From Astrothelium macrocarpum (Eukaryota > Ascomycota > Dothideomycetes > Trypetheliales > Trypetheliaceae), in assembly GCA_021030915.1 (NCBI GenBank), contig JAGEMR010000083.1:62001-126000 (forward strand): DNA of 64,000 nt, in the 5' to 3' direction. Both the position numbers and the translations under genes were made by a program. Shown piece after piece: positions 23,134-33,819 of this stretch (position 1 is the first letter of the stretch; the number at the start of each line of letters is the position of its first letter). Below the pieces are notes generated by a model. It saw nothing but the letters and a program-made list of their open reading frames with translations, had not been told where the DNA came from and searched no databases.

Positions 23134-24459
23134 GATAAGACACTTCTAGAAATCAAGATACAAATCAACCAAAAAAACGCCCAAAGCTACTCCTGTGGAT
23201 CTACGAATTCGAGAAATCTTCGGAGTCTGCTAGTGATTAAGAGATCAAAAGTATGTTCAACAAGACAAGTATATATATGCCAATAGAGCACATCCTCATG
23301 GTTCCTAGCATTGCAATAGAGTTTACCTTGGAGCATGATGCATCTCGAGCTTCACCTACTATTGTCTTGCCGGTCGCCAGCCACTGGAGGTCTGGATTAT
23401 GTCAAGCGGATCTTTGCCTGCTGAACTATAAGGCTACTGAGAATGTGATCAAGAGCAGAGTCTCAGCTGGAATTTTAGCAGGCCTGGTTTGGTTCTCGAC
23501 TGAGTCTATCGAAGCTACGGTGAAGAAAGCTCAAGCTGCGAGCCGCAGATGCTAGCATGGTACGCGCCGTCAGAAAGACAAAGTGGTAACCTAAATGAAG
23601 CATCGGCAGTACAAAAAGAGACTTACGGCCTTTTGGAAAGAGTTAGTAGTACGCCAACGCGATACCATCTCTGGGGCATGCAGCCAGACGCCAGTCTGAA
23701 AGATGAAAAGGGGAAGCTATTGCCTGAGCTACGCCGATCAGGTTAGCTTCAGGCGTTGACTGATGCCAGATTTGGAGGGATGGTTAGGGCTGTCCTGGAT
23801 CTGGATGCGTGCCTTTGCCACAGCCACGCACGATATGTCAAATCCAGTGGCTTGCCTGATCCTTGCGCATGTATATGCAGGTGCTTTCGGCCTCGCTGAG
23901 CCCGAAACCGTGGTTGCCAGCTCGGTATCTCATTGCCTAAGGTATATGATCTCGATGGTGTCGCAGACCGGGACGGTGGGGCATCAGCCAGCCGCAAAGC
24001 CCGCGGCGGCAGGGTCCAGAGAACCCGGTATTTTCTGGATCGAGCCCCTGAGATTTCGCGGAATCCTGAGCTTTTCCAAGCGCACAATTGTCAAGGGCTG
24101 GAGATTTGTTATACTGAGCCTAGCATTGAGCTTAGAGAGATCCCGAATTTGTGGTAGGTTCTCCCACGAAACTTAGTACTTTACTACGCACGGCATCCCA
24201 GAGACATGTCCATGGCGCTGAATGCGTTTCTATATTGACGCTGTAAAAATCATGGTTGGCTTCAGTCTTCGTCAAGCTTACCTCTGTGGACCGTGCATTG
24301 TGGCCCCGGACGTGTCACGCGTCGCGCCAGTCTCAACACCGTGAGCGGCACAAGTTTTTCTCAGCCTCGCTATGGCTGTCTTTCATTTCCACGGTGTATG
24401 CGGGCCGCAACCTTGCATCCAGTATCTTACAAATACATGTTTGCACAAAGTCAGGTTAT
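23134..24459. other. Intergenic region upstream of both the Thr-rich and CorA-like genes
   Basis: About 1.3 kb, divergent promoter region. Open frames around 23749-24176 on both strands lack domain signs. A 5' exon of the CorA-like gene may hide near its right end. Confidence 0.4.
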
Positions 24460-25820
24460 ATGGATATTCTGCGAGCTGAGGCTGAATCACTACTGGATGA
24501 TCTGCCTCCTCGAACAGATACTGATCGATATGAAGTAATTCATATCAAATCCTCACGCGTACATCATGGCCAAAACATCTTCGAAGACAAGATTCTTAAC
24601 AATATAGAGTTGCGAGCCTTCATCGAGCCCTCGCCTTCTGCCTCGGACGGCATTTCAACAAAAATTGTGCGCATACACTATCGCTCAGATGGCGGGATCA
24701 AGTCTACAGCTCCCATGCTCCGGGAGATATGGCATTCCTTTCGTCTGGATCCATACATGGTATACATGTTCCACCGCAATGTGCCTGGTTACTTTCAACT
24801 CTCTACATCTTCATCCAATGATACGCTGTTAAGTTTCTACATCAACTGTCAATCATACTGGATGCTCTGGTCATACGATTCTGCTACCCTTTCAACGAAT
24901 GCTGTCTTGATTTCCCGCATCAGCCCAGGAGGTCGGGCCGCCTATCCATTCGTTCATGCCCATATCGAACGCTATAGCAGCCTCGCAGGTCATCCACTTT
25001 TCTTAGCTGTGACAACAGCATTAGAAAGGACAACCTACATAGATAAATTTTTGAGAGCACAGCATAGACGTATAGGACGAACGGAACAGCATACTGGCTT
25101 CAGTCATTTCTACATCGATACAACCCAACATCACACCGAGATTACTGAAGAAACGCTTAATCAATTATCGAACCAGTCAAGATCGGCAAGCAGCGTGCTT
25201 GTCGGCTTAGCAGATATGACGCAACATCTACACCTCTCAACCAGCATCGTTGATGCATTTCTAAGTTCCAGCCTAAATGGAAACATGCAAGGAATTGACT
25301 CGATTATGCAGCGAGATGCGGCGATCAAAAGCATCGGGAGCGTACTACGCCCACAAGTGAAGGAGAGGTTTGGGTACGTAAGCTACATAAAGGATCGAGC
25401 CCAGAACCAGCTCACCGTGGTATGATTGCTTCAGGTACGTTAGACTTTAGAGAACATTAGCTAAGTCCTATGCAGATCTTCAATCTCCTTGCCCGAGGGG
25501 ACGCTCAAGCGAACATTGATCTCGCAAAAGCCGCTATGCATGACAGTACCAGTATGAAGACCATCGCGATCATGACCATGGGCTTTCTACCTGCGACATT
25601 CGTTGCGGCCCTGTTCGCCGTGCCGTCCTTGCAGTGGGACCAGCCCACCGTCATTGGAAGTCGATTCTGGGTATACTGGGCGATCACGATTCCCACGACC
25701 ATCTTGGTCTTTATCGTATGGTTTAGTCTGATGCATAGTAGCCAGCTGTTGGCGATAGTGAAAGAGATGAGCAAGAGAAATATAAAAAAGAAGGGCCGCA
25801 GAGAGGAGGTACATGCCTAG
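24460..25820 (+). CDS. CorA-like two-helix membrane protein
   Basis: My model is join(24460..25419,25476..25820), 434 aa, with one 56-bp intron (GTATGA..CAG; GCTAAG branch). I chose the first ATG in the conserved frame. The frame is open further upstream to 24256, so an extra 5' exon is possible. The large soluble N-terminal part (1-320) is mixed alpha/beta. The long helical segment (about 245-360) leads into two membrane helices (around T-I-A-I-M-T-M-G-F-L-P-A-T-F and W-V-Y-W-A-I-T-I-P-T-T-I-L), then a basic tail. This matches the fungal CorA-like Mg2+ transporter superfamily, but the signature G-M-N loop is not present. Ion transport is therefore unproven. Related fungal proteins are expanded in accessory regions with unknown roles. 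Confidence 0.75.
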
Positions 25821-27139
25821 AAACCTCAACAATGTGAGAAGAGATTTCTCTCATTCAAACTTTCTCTCATTCGGACTTTGCAGTGCTAACGTTCATTGTC
25901 TTTTTGACATCGTAGCTTGAATCCATCTTAGCTGAACCCGAATCATGCGTGGTCAATGACACCAAAAAAATCGGCCAATCTAAGAGAAAATTAACATACT
26001 TTCATATTACAGATCCACTTCAGCACCGATGATCTCTGTTACATCTACTGAGTGCCAGTATCATGAGTGCAGGGGTCTCAGACCTCTGCTTATCCTACAC
26101 GTACCTTAACTTGAAGTATCCTCGTCATCCTCACCTTCTACTTTCCAGCACTTCCTCCTCCACTTCTTCATCTGCCACGCCGCTAAGCGTCAAAAATTGG
26201 TAGATATAAGTCAATCTCTTGCAAATCTAGCTTCTCAGTAATGTTGTTGTGAATTAAAAGACCTTTATCACGATTTCCTAAAAGCCTTGCTATTAGTTAG
26301 CTATAGACGGGCATTACCGCGCTTCGAGGGTCACGGCAGCCCAGGGCGTGCTCAACCTAGCTCAGCGCCCAAGTTACACCCTTGTACAACTCATCCCCAA
26401 AGGTAGAAATGGACTTTGTGTAAGGTTATTTTGTACTTGAATATATTTCGCTGTATTCACAGAGCCCGAAGCTTCGACCCGCCTATGGGTAGGAGTTCCC
26501 AATTTTGGGCCTCTAATCGAAGGGGTCCAGTTCAAGGACCCATAAATGTCGGAGGCCCAGTTCTGGGATCCTTTAACATGGGGTCAAGTTCTGAGAGCCC
26601 TTGGCTTCGGGTGCACTTGCTCTTGATGGCAATTGTATGGCAGCTCCAGTTTGCATTGACGAGCAGTTTGACCTAGCAATGTCCAAGATTCATGAATATC
26701 CCGCTCATGGAGCGCCTTTTTTATCGATTCGGAGACTCTCATCAATCATCGCAATCTCGGTCCAGGTCCAGGCAGACCTGATTGGGCCATTTTGGTCAGA
26801 AGCATTAATGAATCTCACAGTCGACGAAGAGGCAGCATGAAGCGAGTGCGAAGGGCCCAGGCGTAGTGTAAGATAGGAATGAACCTGACCTTGAAGAAAG
26901 GCAGGATTTTGGACCAGTCTATTCTTAACCGCCCGTAAGTCTCGAACACCAAACAGCCGACACCTATTTGTTTCGAATCACCTTTCTACCCATGGCACAT
27001 GTGCCGGCAGGATGATGAATTGCTGCTGTGCTCTCTGTAGGAAAGCTGAGAAGATTTTTGCAGGTACCGAACACTGCTTTTGTGCGGTTAATAACAATGC
27101 ATAGCAGAAACAAAACATCGTGTCCAGACGGCTTCTACT
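25821..27139. other. Interval between convergent CorA-like and Zn2Cys6 genes
   Basis: About 1.3 kb. It contains the degenerate 29-bp tandem repeat at 26492-26608 and presumably two terminators. No gene is supported. Confidence 0.45.
26492..26608 (+). repeat. Degenerate tandem repeat, about four 29-bp units
   Basis: Units at 26492 (30 bp), 26522, 26551 and 26580 share a core like GG..CCAGTTC..GG.(A/C)CC. Several carry a small internal dyad (GGTCC..GGACC; CCCAG..CTGGG). The units have diverged strongly, so the array is old. Confidence 0.55.
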
Positions 27140-28870
27140 CTAAACGAGCAACACCGGATCTTCTAGACTTCTAAAGCATGCCGCTAGGTCACGGGTTGCG
27201 ACATCTCCTGTGGTCCTATTTTTCCATGCATTCTCTATGATCTCAAGTGCCTTGTGCATCTTTCCAAAGAGATTTGGTGGTTTCAGCCCCTGTATCATTT
27301 GACGGAACTGAGTTTCCTGAGCAGGCTCTGCGAGACAGCCAGCAACACAAAATGGCCATACCACTGTGCGTAGCAAAGCTGGGGGGGAAATCTGGTACCT
27401 CAGAAGCTCTACAACTCGACTGACATGGTAACGAACGTCGTCATTCGCGGGTTGCCATCCGGAAGTAACGATGAAGAGATAAAGGAGCGCTGCATGTGCC
27501 CAGACCCTTGTGATCAAGGATCTGTGACTTGGCCGGAGATCGGACGGTGTGAAAGTGTCCAGCGAACTGATAATCTCGTTTGTTGGCTTGTTCTCAAGTT
27601 CTGTTAGATGTAAGATCAATGATTCTTTGATAGTTGTGGCGCGATGGGCTAGCTTTATGACATCTAGATTCCCAGCTCTTCTACATTCCAGTTTCCATGC
27701 GTCAAGAGTGGCAATCTCGCCGACCTGTAGCAAAGCCCAGTTTTTGACGCCAAAAACAGTTTCAATATTAATCAATGGATCAACACCTTCGATGTCGCTA
27801 CAAAGAAGGTTACGATGATGGTTGTATAGCCTTGGTTGTTTCTGAAGTGTCGTACTAGCAATAATGTCATCCAAGATCACCAAAGTGGATGAAAACCGAA
27901 ATGCAGCTTGCTCCGCATTGGGAAGTCGGGCATTTTGTACGGGTAAGATAATTGATGCACCCAGGCGGCTCATGGTGGCGTTAAAGCTTGAATCGCTGTC
28001 GAGAAGCTGCTTGAAAAGACTCACAACAGCATTGAGATGTGTCTGCCAATTTTCAAAACTCAAGATGGTGATCTCGAAACGGTGTACCTGCATAATGCTT
28101 GTTATGACCCGGACAGCGCAACCTGGATTTTTCCCAATATCTAAATTATCGATCATTTTTAGTGATTCTCGTAGTGTCCAAAAGGTACGCTTGGTCTGTG
28201 TAAACACTTCTTCCCAATCTGCATCACCGACCGCTGTTTCGCAGGCAAGAGAGAAATAGAAAGTCTGGCAGAGAATGGCCTGTCGTATGGCTGGCCGTCT
28301 CATAATCATTTCCAGGATCCAAGCTTTGCCGCCTTGAAGGAGAGAGGGATTGTAAAATGGAAATAAGAAAGGAAGCACTCTTTCCAGGTAGAACAAGGAG
28401 AGAACAGCGTCGGACCCTTCGAATGCTCGGCTTTCGTGAGCGTCCCGACTGTTTTGTTCCTCTTCAAGTCCCTGTTGAAGCCAGAGCATGGATGCCTGAG
28501 AGGACGACTCTATCGTGTCGATGTGATCTGTTGTGGTGACTCCACCAAGATCAAGCATCCGATCAGCTGGAACTCTGGGTAGACTTGGAGGCGTTATCGT
28601 AAACTCGCTCGAGACTTGGAACATGGGCTCTCCACGGCGTCGACGAGCCTTTAGTTTGATCTCGCGTTTGACCTGCTCAGACATCGCCGCTTGTTTAACG
28701 CTGCCATCCATCCACTCTGGCTTGTTGTCCTGTTGATAATGACATTTGATGTCAAGTGTAGCGCAGACGTCACATATGGGTTTCTTCTCGTCGCATTTTT
28801 TGCGTCTTAGTCGACAAGTCCAACAACCATGAGAAGTCTTCATTGTGCAGCAGTGATAAGGATCATGCAA
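27140..28870 (-). CDS. Zn2Cys6 transcription factor with fungal-specific domain 2
   Basis: A single 576-aa frame. The zinc cluster has C16, C19, C26, C33, C36 and C43 with the basic R-L-R-R-K-K-C loop. A second Met at residue 10 (M-K-T-S-H-G-C) is an equally likely start, since many family members begin just before S-x-G-C-W-T-C. A basic stretch near 75-85 may be a nuclear signal. The rest (about 140-560) is the alpha-helical domain of the PF11951 type (fungal_trans_2), as in the UGA3/ARG81-like group. No intron is needed. It is transcribed away from a 1-kb gene-free region. There is no adjacent enzyme on its side except the NmrA-like gene, so its targets are unknown. Confidence 0.85.
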   Translation of the reverse strand: MHDPYHCCTMKTSHGCWTCRLRRKKCDEKKPICDVCATLDIKCHYQQDNKPEWMDGSVKQAAMSEQVKREIKLKARRRRGEPMFQVSSEFTITPPSLPRVPADRMLDLGGVTTTDHIDTIESSSQASMLWLQQGLEEEQNSRDAHESRAFEGSDAVLSLFYLERVLPFLFPFYNPSLLQGGKAWILEMIMRRPAIRQAILCQTFYFSLACETAVGDADWEEVFTQTKRTFWTLRESLKMIDNLDIGKNPGCAVRVITSIMQVHRFEITILSFENWQTHLNAVVSLFKQLLDSDSSFNATMSRLGASIILPVQNARLPNAEQAAFRFSSTLVILDDIIASTTLQKQPRLYNHHRNLLCSDIEGVDPLINIETVFGVKNWALLQVGEIATLDAWKLECRRAGNLDVIKLAHRATTIKESLILHLTELENKPTNEIISSLDTFTPSDLRPSHRSLITRVWAHAALLYLFIVTSGWQPANDDVRYHVSRVVELLRYQISPPALLRTVVWPFCVAGCLAEPAQETQFRQMIQGLKPPNLFGKMHKALEIIENAWKNRTTGDVATRDLAACFRSLEDPVLLV

Positions 28871-29879
28871 ACCCTCAGGACGGTCCTTTTCAAGAGAGAG
28901 AAACGGTCAAGTAAACATCCAAAAGATATGGAGGTTGATGTTGTCAAATCTTGAGCCCCGGCGTCGAAGGGACAATGTAACATGACTTAGTGCAATGTCT
29001 AGAGCATTCTAATGAAGCGAGTCCAAGCCTGTTAGTCACGTTATTACCTTAGAACTAGCCAGATCCTGACTATTTGCATGATCCTCTGCTCCTCTTCAAA
29101 TTCCTGGCAATCACCAGAGCTGCACTTCAATTTCACTTCTGCTAAAGCCGAACTCCGCCAGCACTGTCTTATGGCTTGGAATTGGGGTCCTGGACTTGTT
29201 GAAAAAAAAAAAAAGGTGTTGATTCTGTGAGACAAAATCACTGATTGTTGTAACAACTAGAAAGCTCAGCTACTAGGTAAGGAACAGATGAGAACCCTGA
29301 CTGACGCTAAAACGCTAGCGTCGTTACGTAATATCTCGGCAGCAGCCACCCTTCTTGCCTCCAACAGAACTTTCAGGATCGAATGCTTCTTGATCACCTT
29401 CCCGAGTCCCCCACAGAGTCCCAACCGGGTTTTTTTACCGATCCTTTGTCTGAGTCTCTTGCTAAGTCTCTTATCAAGTCCTGCTTGAATCCTTGTTCGA
29501 GTCATTCTCTAGACTCTCTTCATTCCTTCTGGAGCTTCTATCGAGTCGCATACAGTCATCCTCGAAGCACAGTCGAGGTTAGTTGGATCCCAGGTCTTCT
29601 GGACTGTAAGCACATTCATTTCGGGCTTTCGGTATTGTAGTTGCAGCGAACCTCTGTTGTTTCGCGTAGACAATGAGGACTTCTGTGTCAAGCCACTTAA
29701 TTTGCAAGTCTGTTGATTAATATTCGATAGAAAGATAACAGCCCGGTCAGTGTGATTCGAACTTCGTAGCATGGCAACTTTATTAATCTTCTACTATTTA
29801 TGCAATGATGGAGACCGAATTCATTTGCCAAGTTGATGCTTTTACTCTATAAAACTTACATTATCAGAGACAATATCCT
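28871..29879. other. Gene-free interval between Zn2Cys6 and NmrA-like genes
   Basis: About 1 kb. It contains an A-run near 29202-29215 and an imperfect series of GAGTC-containing stretches at about 29400-29520. No coding sequence is supported. Confidence 0.4.
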
Positions 29880-30974
29880 TCATTTACCCTTCCAATGACC
29901 AACGATCTCTTCAAAAGCGGTAGTTTTGATCTCCGGAAATAGTTGGTTTAGAGATCCTTCTTCTGGAAAATCAAACATTCCATATGCAACGTACAATCCA
30001 AACTTGGATTGGATGCCATAGAGTACAGATTTAGGGATGAATGAATAGGCTGATGCATGAGATGGTAATTCTGTAATCTCTCCTTTCCGAAGCTTTTCGA
30101 TTGAATCGTAAGCAATGTTAAATTTGGACCCTGCAACCATCAGCTTGAATCTATTGCGCCACACAAGGCCAAACATACCTCTGTATCCTTCGGCTAGATT
30201 GACGGCCTTATTCCAGGTAGTCTTGTCACTATAACAGATCATTGGATATGTCCATTTTGGCAAATCAAGTGCCACAACAACAAATTTGGCCAAGTCTTTG
30301 GTGTAAGTGAAAGTCATTTGCTCGTTGCCATTTCTTGGAATAGAGGCGGCTTTATTGGCAACGTCCAAGACAAACGTCAATGGTTTGAGATTAGACTCTA
30401 CGTATGGCATACCATAGTAGTCGAGAAAGTACCCATTCTGGAACTGGGTCCATTCCAGATCAGTCTTTTCGAGCGTCTCAATAGTCTTCATACGGAAAAT
30501 TTGGAATGGAATTCGAAGTGACCTACAAAAAAGCAGTATGAGCAGAATCACGGTGGATTATGACCTCGATATGGACTGCTTACTCGTCTGAAGGTATAAC
30601 ACCGCCCCAATTGCTTGCAATGAAGCGTTTGGTTGTAGATGACTTGGCTGCTGCGGCCACTAAACCAAGCTCCGACCTACCAGTAGCTTCATTCAAGATG
30701 GCAATGGTCGAAATGACAGTGTGAACGTTCTTGGATTCCAGTAGATTGGTCACTTGCTCAACGTTGCCATAGTCGATGACAAATTCGGGACTAGCTAGAT
30801 CGCTATAGTGGTTTGCCTGTTATCAGTCAGTACTGTACCTTAGTCTTCTTGAATGTTATTTTCTTCTACCTTGCGAGTCAACACAATCACGTCATGCTTT
30901 GGGCTCTTTTCCAATGCATCCACAATCGTTCTCCCGACATTTCCAGTGCCACCAGCGACCGCCACTATGACCAT
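29880..30974 (-). CDS. NmrA-like / isoflavone-reductase-like NAD(P)-binding protein
   Basis: My model on the minus strand is exons 30974-30870, 30816-30584 and 30522-29880, 326 aa. The introns are 53 and 61 bp, and all phases agree. The N-terminus reads V-A-V-A-G-G-T-G-N-V-G-R, the GxxGxxG dinucleotide site of atypical SDRs. The second exon contains the typical V-I-S-T-I-A segment and R-F-I-A-S-N-W-G. Family members either reduce aromatic or phenolic substrates with NADPH or act as redox-sensing regulators like NmrA. The classical SDR Y-x-x-x-K is not evident, as usual in this group. The protein is cytosolic by lack of a signal peptide. It lies about 320 bp from the transposon end. Confidence 0.85.
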
Positions 30975-31291
30975 TGTGAATTAGCGGCTCTGAATCACCG
31001 GAGAAACAAGTGCAATTCGACTCAAAGTTGAATGCCAAGCCGTTCTGAATTTGTCTCCATTACTTGACAGTTACCAAGTGATGTCAGTTTTATGAAGTCC
31101 GTCAGAATGAAGTTCTACTCTTGCCAATCGGGCTCAACGGACTTAGGAAGCCTAATTTGTAATAGATGGCTCGGCGCTTTTCCATGTCATTTCTCGTCAT
31201 ACCTGGCCTTATGATTGTTGAACTCATCCGACAGGCTTCTGGCTGTTAGCATGAAGGTGCGGTACTGCGCGCGGCTTCCAAATTCCGCATA
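30975..31291. other. Promoter-side flank of NmrA-like gene up to the transposon
   Basis: Normal-composition DNA of about 317 bp. It holds the NmrA-like promoter and ends with the TA target-site copy at 31290-31291. Confidence 0.5.
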
Positions 31292-31333
31292 GGAGTATCG
31301 GGCACTTTCTGCACGGTCCACATATCTGCACAC
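31292..31333 (+). repeat. Left terminal inverted repeat (42 bp)
   Basis: Identical, as reverse complement, to 33417-33458. It still contains many cytosines in A, G and C contexts, unlike the interior. Confidence 0.97.
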
Positions 31334-31860
31334 CCGAATTAATTCTCACCACCAAACATGCGAATTTGATTATCTTAATAATAATAATAAATAATGAAAT
31401 GAAATCAGAATAAATCAATAATTCAAATTCGTATATTTTATTTAATTTTTTAAATTTTATTTTTAAAATATAATAGAATTTATATACGATATCCTGAATG
31501 ATCTGAATAAAAAACTATTTTTATCTTTTTTAATATCTTTTTATTCATATATACAATTTTTGGATCCTTATTTAATATTTTTTACTGATTTCGCTGATTC
31601 CGTTTAATTTATTATGATTCTGATTTTAATTATTTATTTACCGTCCGTTATTCAATTATTTTTTATTTCTATTATTATTAAATAATTCGTTCCTTCTTCT
31701 GTTATTATTGAATTTCCTTTCAGACGCATTTTCATTCTATTTTTTATTCAATTTCAATTTATTTATTAATTTATTATTCTATCTTTTAAATCTTTTTTTA
31801 TTATTTTTTAAATTATTCTGCCTTCTTCTATTATTATTATATCTCACGAATGAACGTTAT

Positions 31861-33135
31861 TTTATCAGAATTATAGAATATTATTTCATTATATTTAAAA
31901 GATATTTTGAATTATTTTTATTGATTTATTCATTATTTTTGAATTTTGATTATTTTTTTTAAATTTAAAATTTCTATTTTCAGAAAATGATTTTTCATAT
32001 TTTATTAAAAAAGAAAAATTTCAAATTTATTAATTTTCTTTTATAATATCAAATTTAATTGAATATTAAATTATTTATAAATTTATTATTAATATTTTAT
32101 AAAAATAATAATTAAAAAATTTAAATTAAAAATCTGATTTAAATATTTTCGAAAATATTATATATTAATTTGATTAAATATTATTAATAAATTAAATAAT
32201 CAGAATTTTATTTTAAATTATTCATTTTTAATATTTTAAAATATAAATATCATTTTATATATCTTTCAGAATAATAAAAAAAAATCAATTTTGATAAATA
32301 TAAATAAATTTTATAAATATTAGATTCAATCATTTAATTCGATATTATAATATTCAATTAATAATTTAAATAGATTCATATTTAATGATTAAAATTAATA
32401 AATGAAATAAAAAAAATAAATAATTATAAAAATTCATTATTTATAATAATAATTAAAAAATTCTATAATAAAATAAAATTTATAATTATTTATTATAAAT
32501 AATTTCTATTTAAAATCATTATTTATTTTATTTTTGATATTTTTATTAAATATTTTTTTAAATCAGATTAATTTAATTTTATTATTTATTTAATCTGATA
32601 AAAATAATATAAAATTATATTTATAAATAATAGAATTTATATATTGAAATTATGAATTCTGAATAATATTAGATTAAATATTATAAATAAATAAAAAAAA
32701 TAAAATTTTTCTATTTATAATAATTATAATAAAAATAATAATTCATAAATAAAAATCATTTATATCTGATTTTTAAAAATAATTATTTTCATAAATTATT
32801 TTATTAAATATATAATAATATTTCGTAATTTAGTTTATAATAAAATTTTTTTTATTTATATTATAAATATTATATAATAAAATATTATATTAAATTATTT
32901 TAGATATTATCTATTAAATTATTAATAATAAAATAATTCTATTTAATAATTCATATTATATCAAAATATAATTAAAATTGAATATAATTATTTATTTTTT
33001 TTCGAATAAAATCAAATATAATAAAAAATATTAATTTTAATTATAATTAATAATATTATATAAAATAATATATTCATTTTATTCTAATCATTTTTTTATT
33101 AATATTAATAATAAAATTTTGAATCATTCAAATAA
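31861..33135. other. Fully converted AT-rich core of the transposon (RIP-like)
   Basis: In these ~1.27 kb every C I could find is preceded by T and every G is followed by A (the same rule on the other strand), with only two exceptions near 32825-32834. Stops occur in all frames. No gene can be read. The flanking 31334-31860 is AT-rich too, but keeps scattered C in other contexts. Confidence 0.85.
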
Positions 33136-33169
33136 TAGGCGGAATATCATGATTTATAAATGTATTAAT

Positions 33170-33367
33170 TCATTGAATTAGAATAGATTCTTGATATAAT
33201 AAAAATTTCACTAAAATATTATAAACGGCGACTGTATGGGATCTGATGAGACCTCTATGATGGCGCGATAATATTGAACGGCTGATTCCATATTTTTTGG
33301 CTATCTGAATGTAATTGAGATGCTCCTGCGCATTCGCTTCAGCAATTGCTGCATCAATTGGACTCAT
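33170..33367 (-). pseudogene. Transposase remnant: N-terminal helix-turn-helix
   Basis: From an ATG at 33367 the minus strand reads M-S-P-I-D-A-A-I-A-E, then Y-I-Q-I-A-K-K-Y-G-I-S-R-S-I-L-S-R and H-R-G. This is the psq/pogo-type HTH that opens many Fot1/pogo DDE transposases in fungi (AAxKYxVxRxTLSRRxRG pattern). After about 40 residues similarity fades and a stop follows at 33170. The DDE catalytic region has been destroyed. The frame extends 14 codons upstream of this ATG, and that extension is probably not part of the protein. Confidence 0.75.
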
Positions 33368-33416
33368 ATTGGTGGTGTAATTCGTATTTGAATTCGTGGA
33401 GTTGATCAAATTTCGA

Positions 33417-33458
33417 GTGTGCAGATATGTGGACCGTGCAGAAAGTGCCCGATACTCC
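33417..33458 (-). repeat. Right terminal inverted repeat (42 bp)
   Basis: Exact reverse complement of 31292-31333, followed by the TA target copy at 33459-33460. Confidence 0.97.
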
Positions 33459-33819
33459 TAGCGTACTTCGTTTCTCAAAGACTAAACTCGATTGAGATCC
33501 GCGCGGGCTGAATCTGTATATATCTACATAAATTTAGCCTTTCACTAACCCGATTCATGGACCTTACTGGGTTTATAGTGGGTCAGTCAAGAGCTCGCTG
33601 ATTAATCTATATTGATGTATGTCTCTATGTAGACTGAATCATCATCACAAGATGACTGACTAGGTACTTTCACAATGACATGCGTAGGTCTTGCATCAAC
33701 TTATGCCTATGATAAGAATACCTCGGAGTTGAAAACCAAATCCAATTCTGATTGCCACTGTAAACTCTCACTATCTTGCCACTGCTTGCTGCCACATTCC
33801 TGGCATTAACACTGAGTTT
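33459..33819. other. Flank between transposon and reductase-like gene
   Basis: About 360 bp of normal composition downstream of the reductase-like gene. A minus-strand frame around 33670-33806 is open for some 45 codons but shows no flavin- or NADPH-binding motif. Confidence 0.4.

Larger units (their letters stand above)
31292..33458 (-). mobile_element. pogo/Fot1-like (Tc1-mariner superfamily) DNA transposon, mutated
   Basis: A 2,167-bp element bounded by perfect 42-bp terminal inverted repeats, starting GGAGTATCGGGCACTTTC on the left with the exact reverse complement on the right. A TA dinucleotide flanks each side (31290-31291 and 33459-33460), the expected target duplication of Tc1/mariner elements. 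The size fits pogo/Fot1-type elements. Near the right end a minus-strand frame still encodes a helix-turn-helix start of a transposase. The rest is almost purely A/T and has lost its reading frame, as after repeat-induced point mutation. The element is not able to move by itself. The strand given is that of the transposase remnant. Confidence 0.93.

Noticed and set aside
23749..24176. Overlapping open frames on both strands
   Set aside because: No domain, no signal peptide, no splice chain; composition not protein-like.
31708..31962. Hydrophobic 84-codon open frame in the AT-rich tract
   Set aside because: It consists of Phe/Leu/Tyr/Ile codons forced by A/T composition inside the mutated transposon.
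31334..33135. AT-rich tract as mitochondrial insertion or centromere
   Set aside because: Inverted repeats with TA duplications and a transposase HTH remnant explain it as a mutated transposon; no mitochondrial gene is readable.
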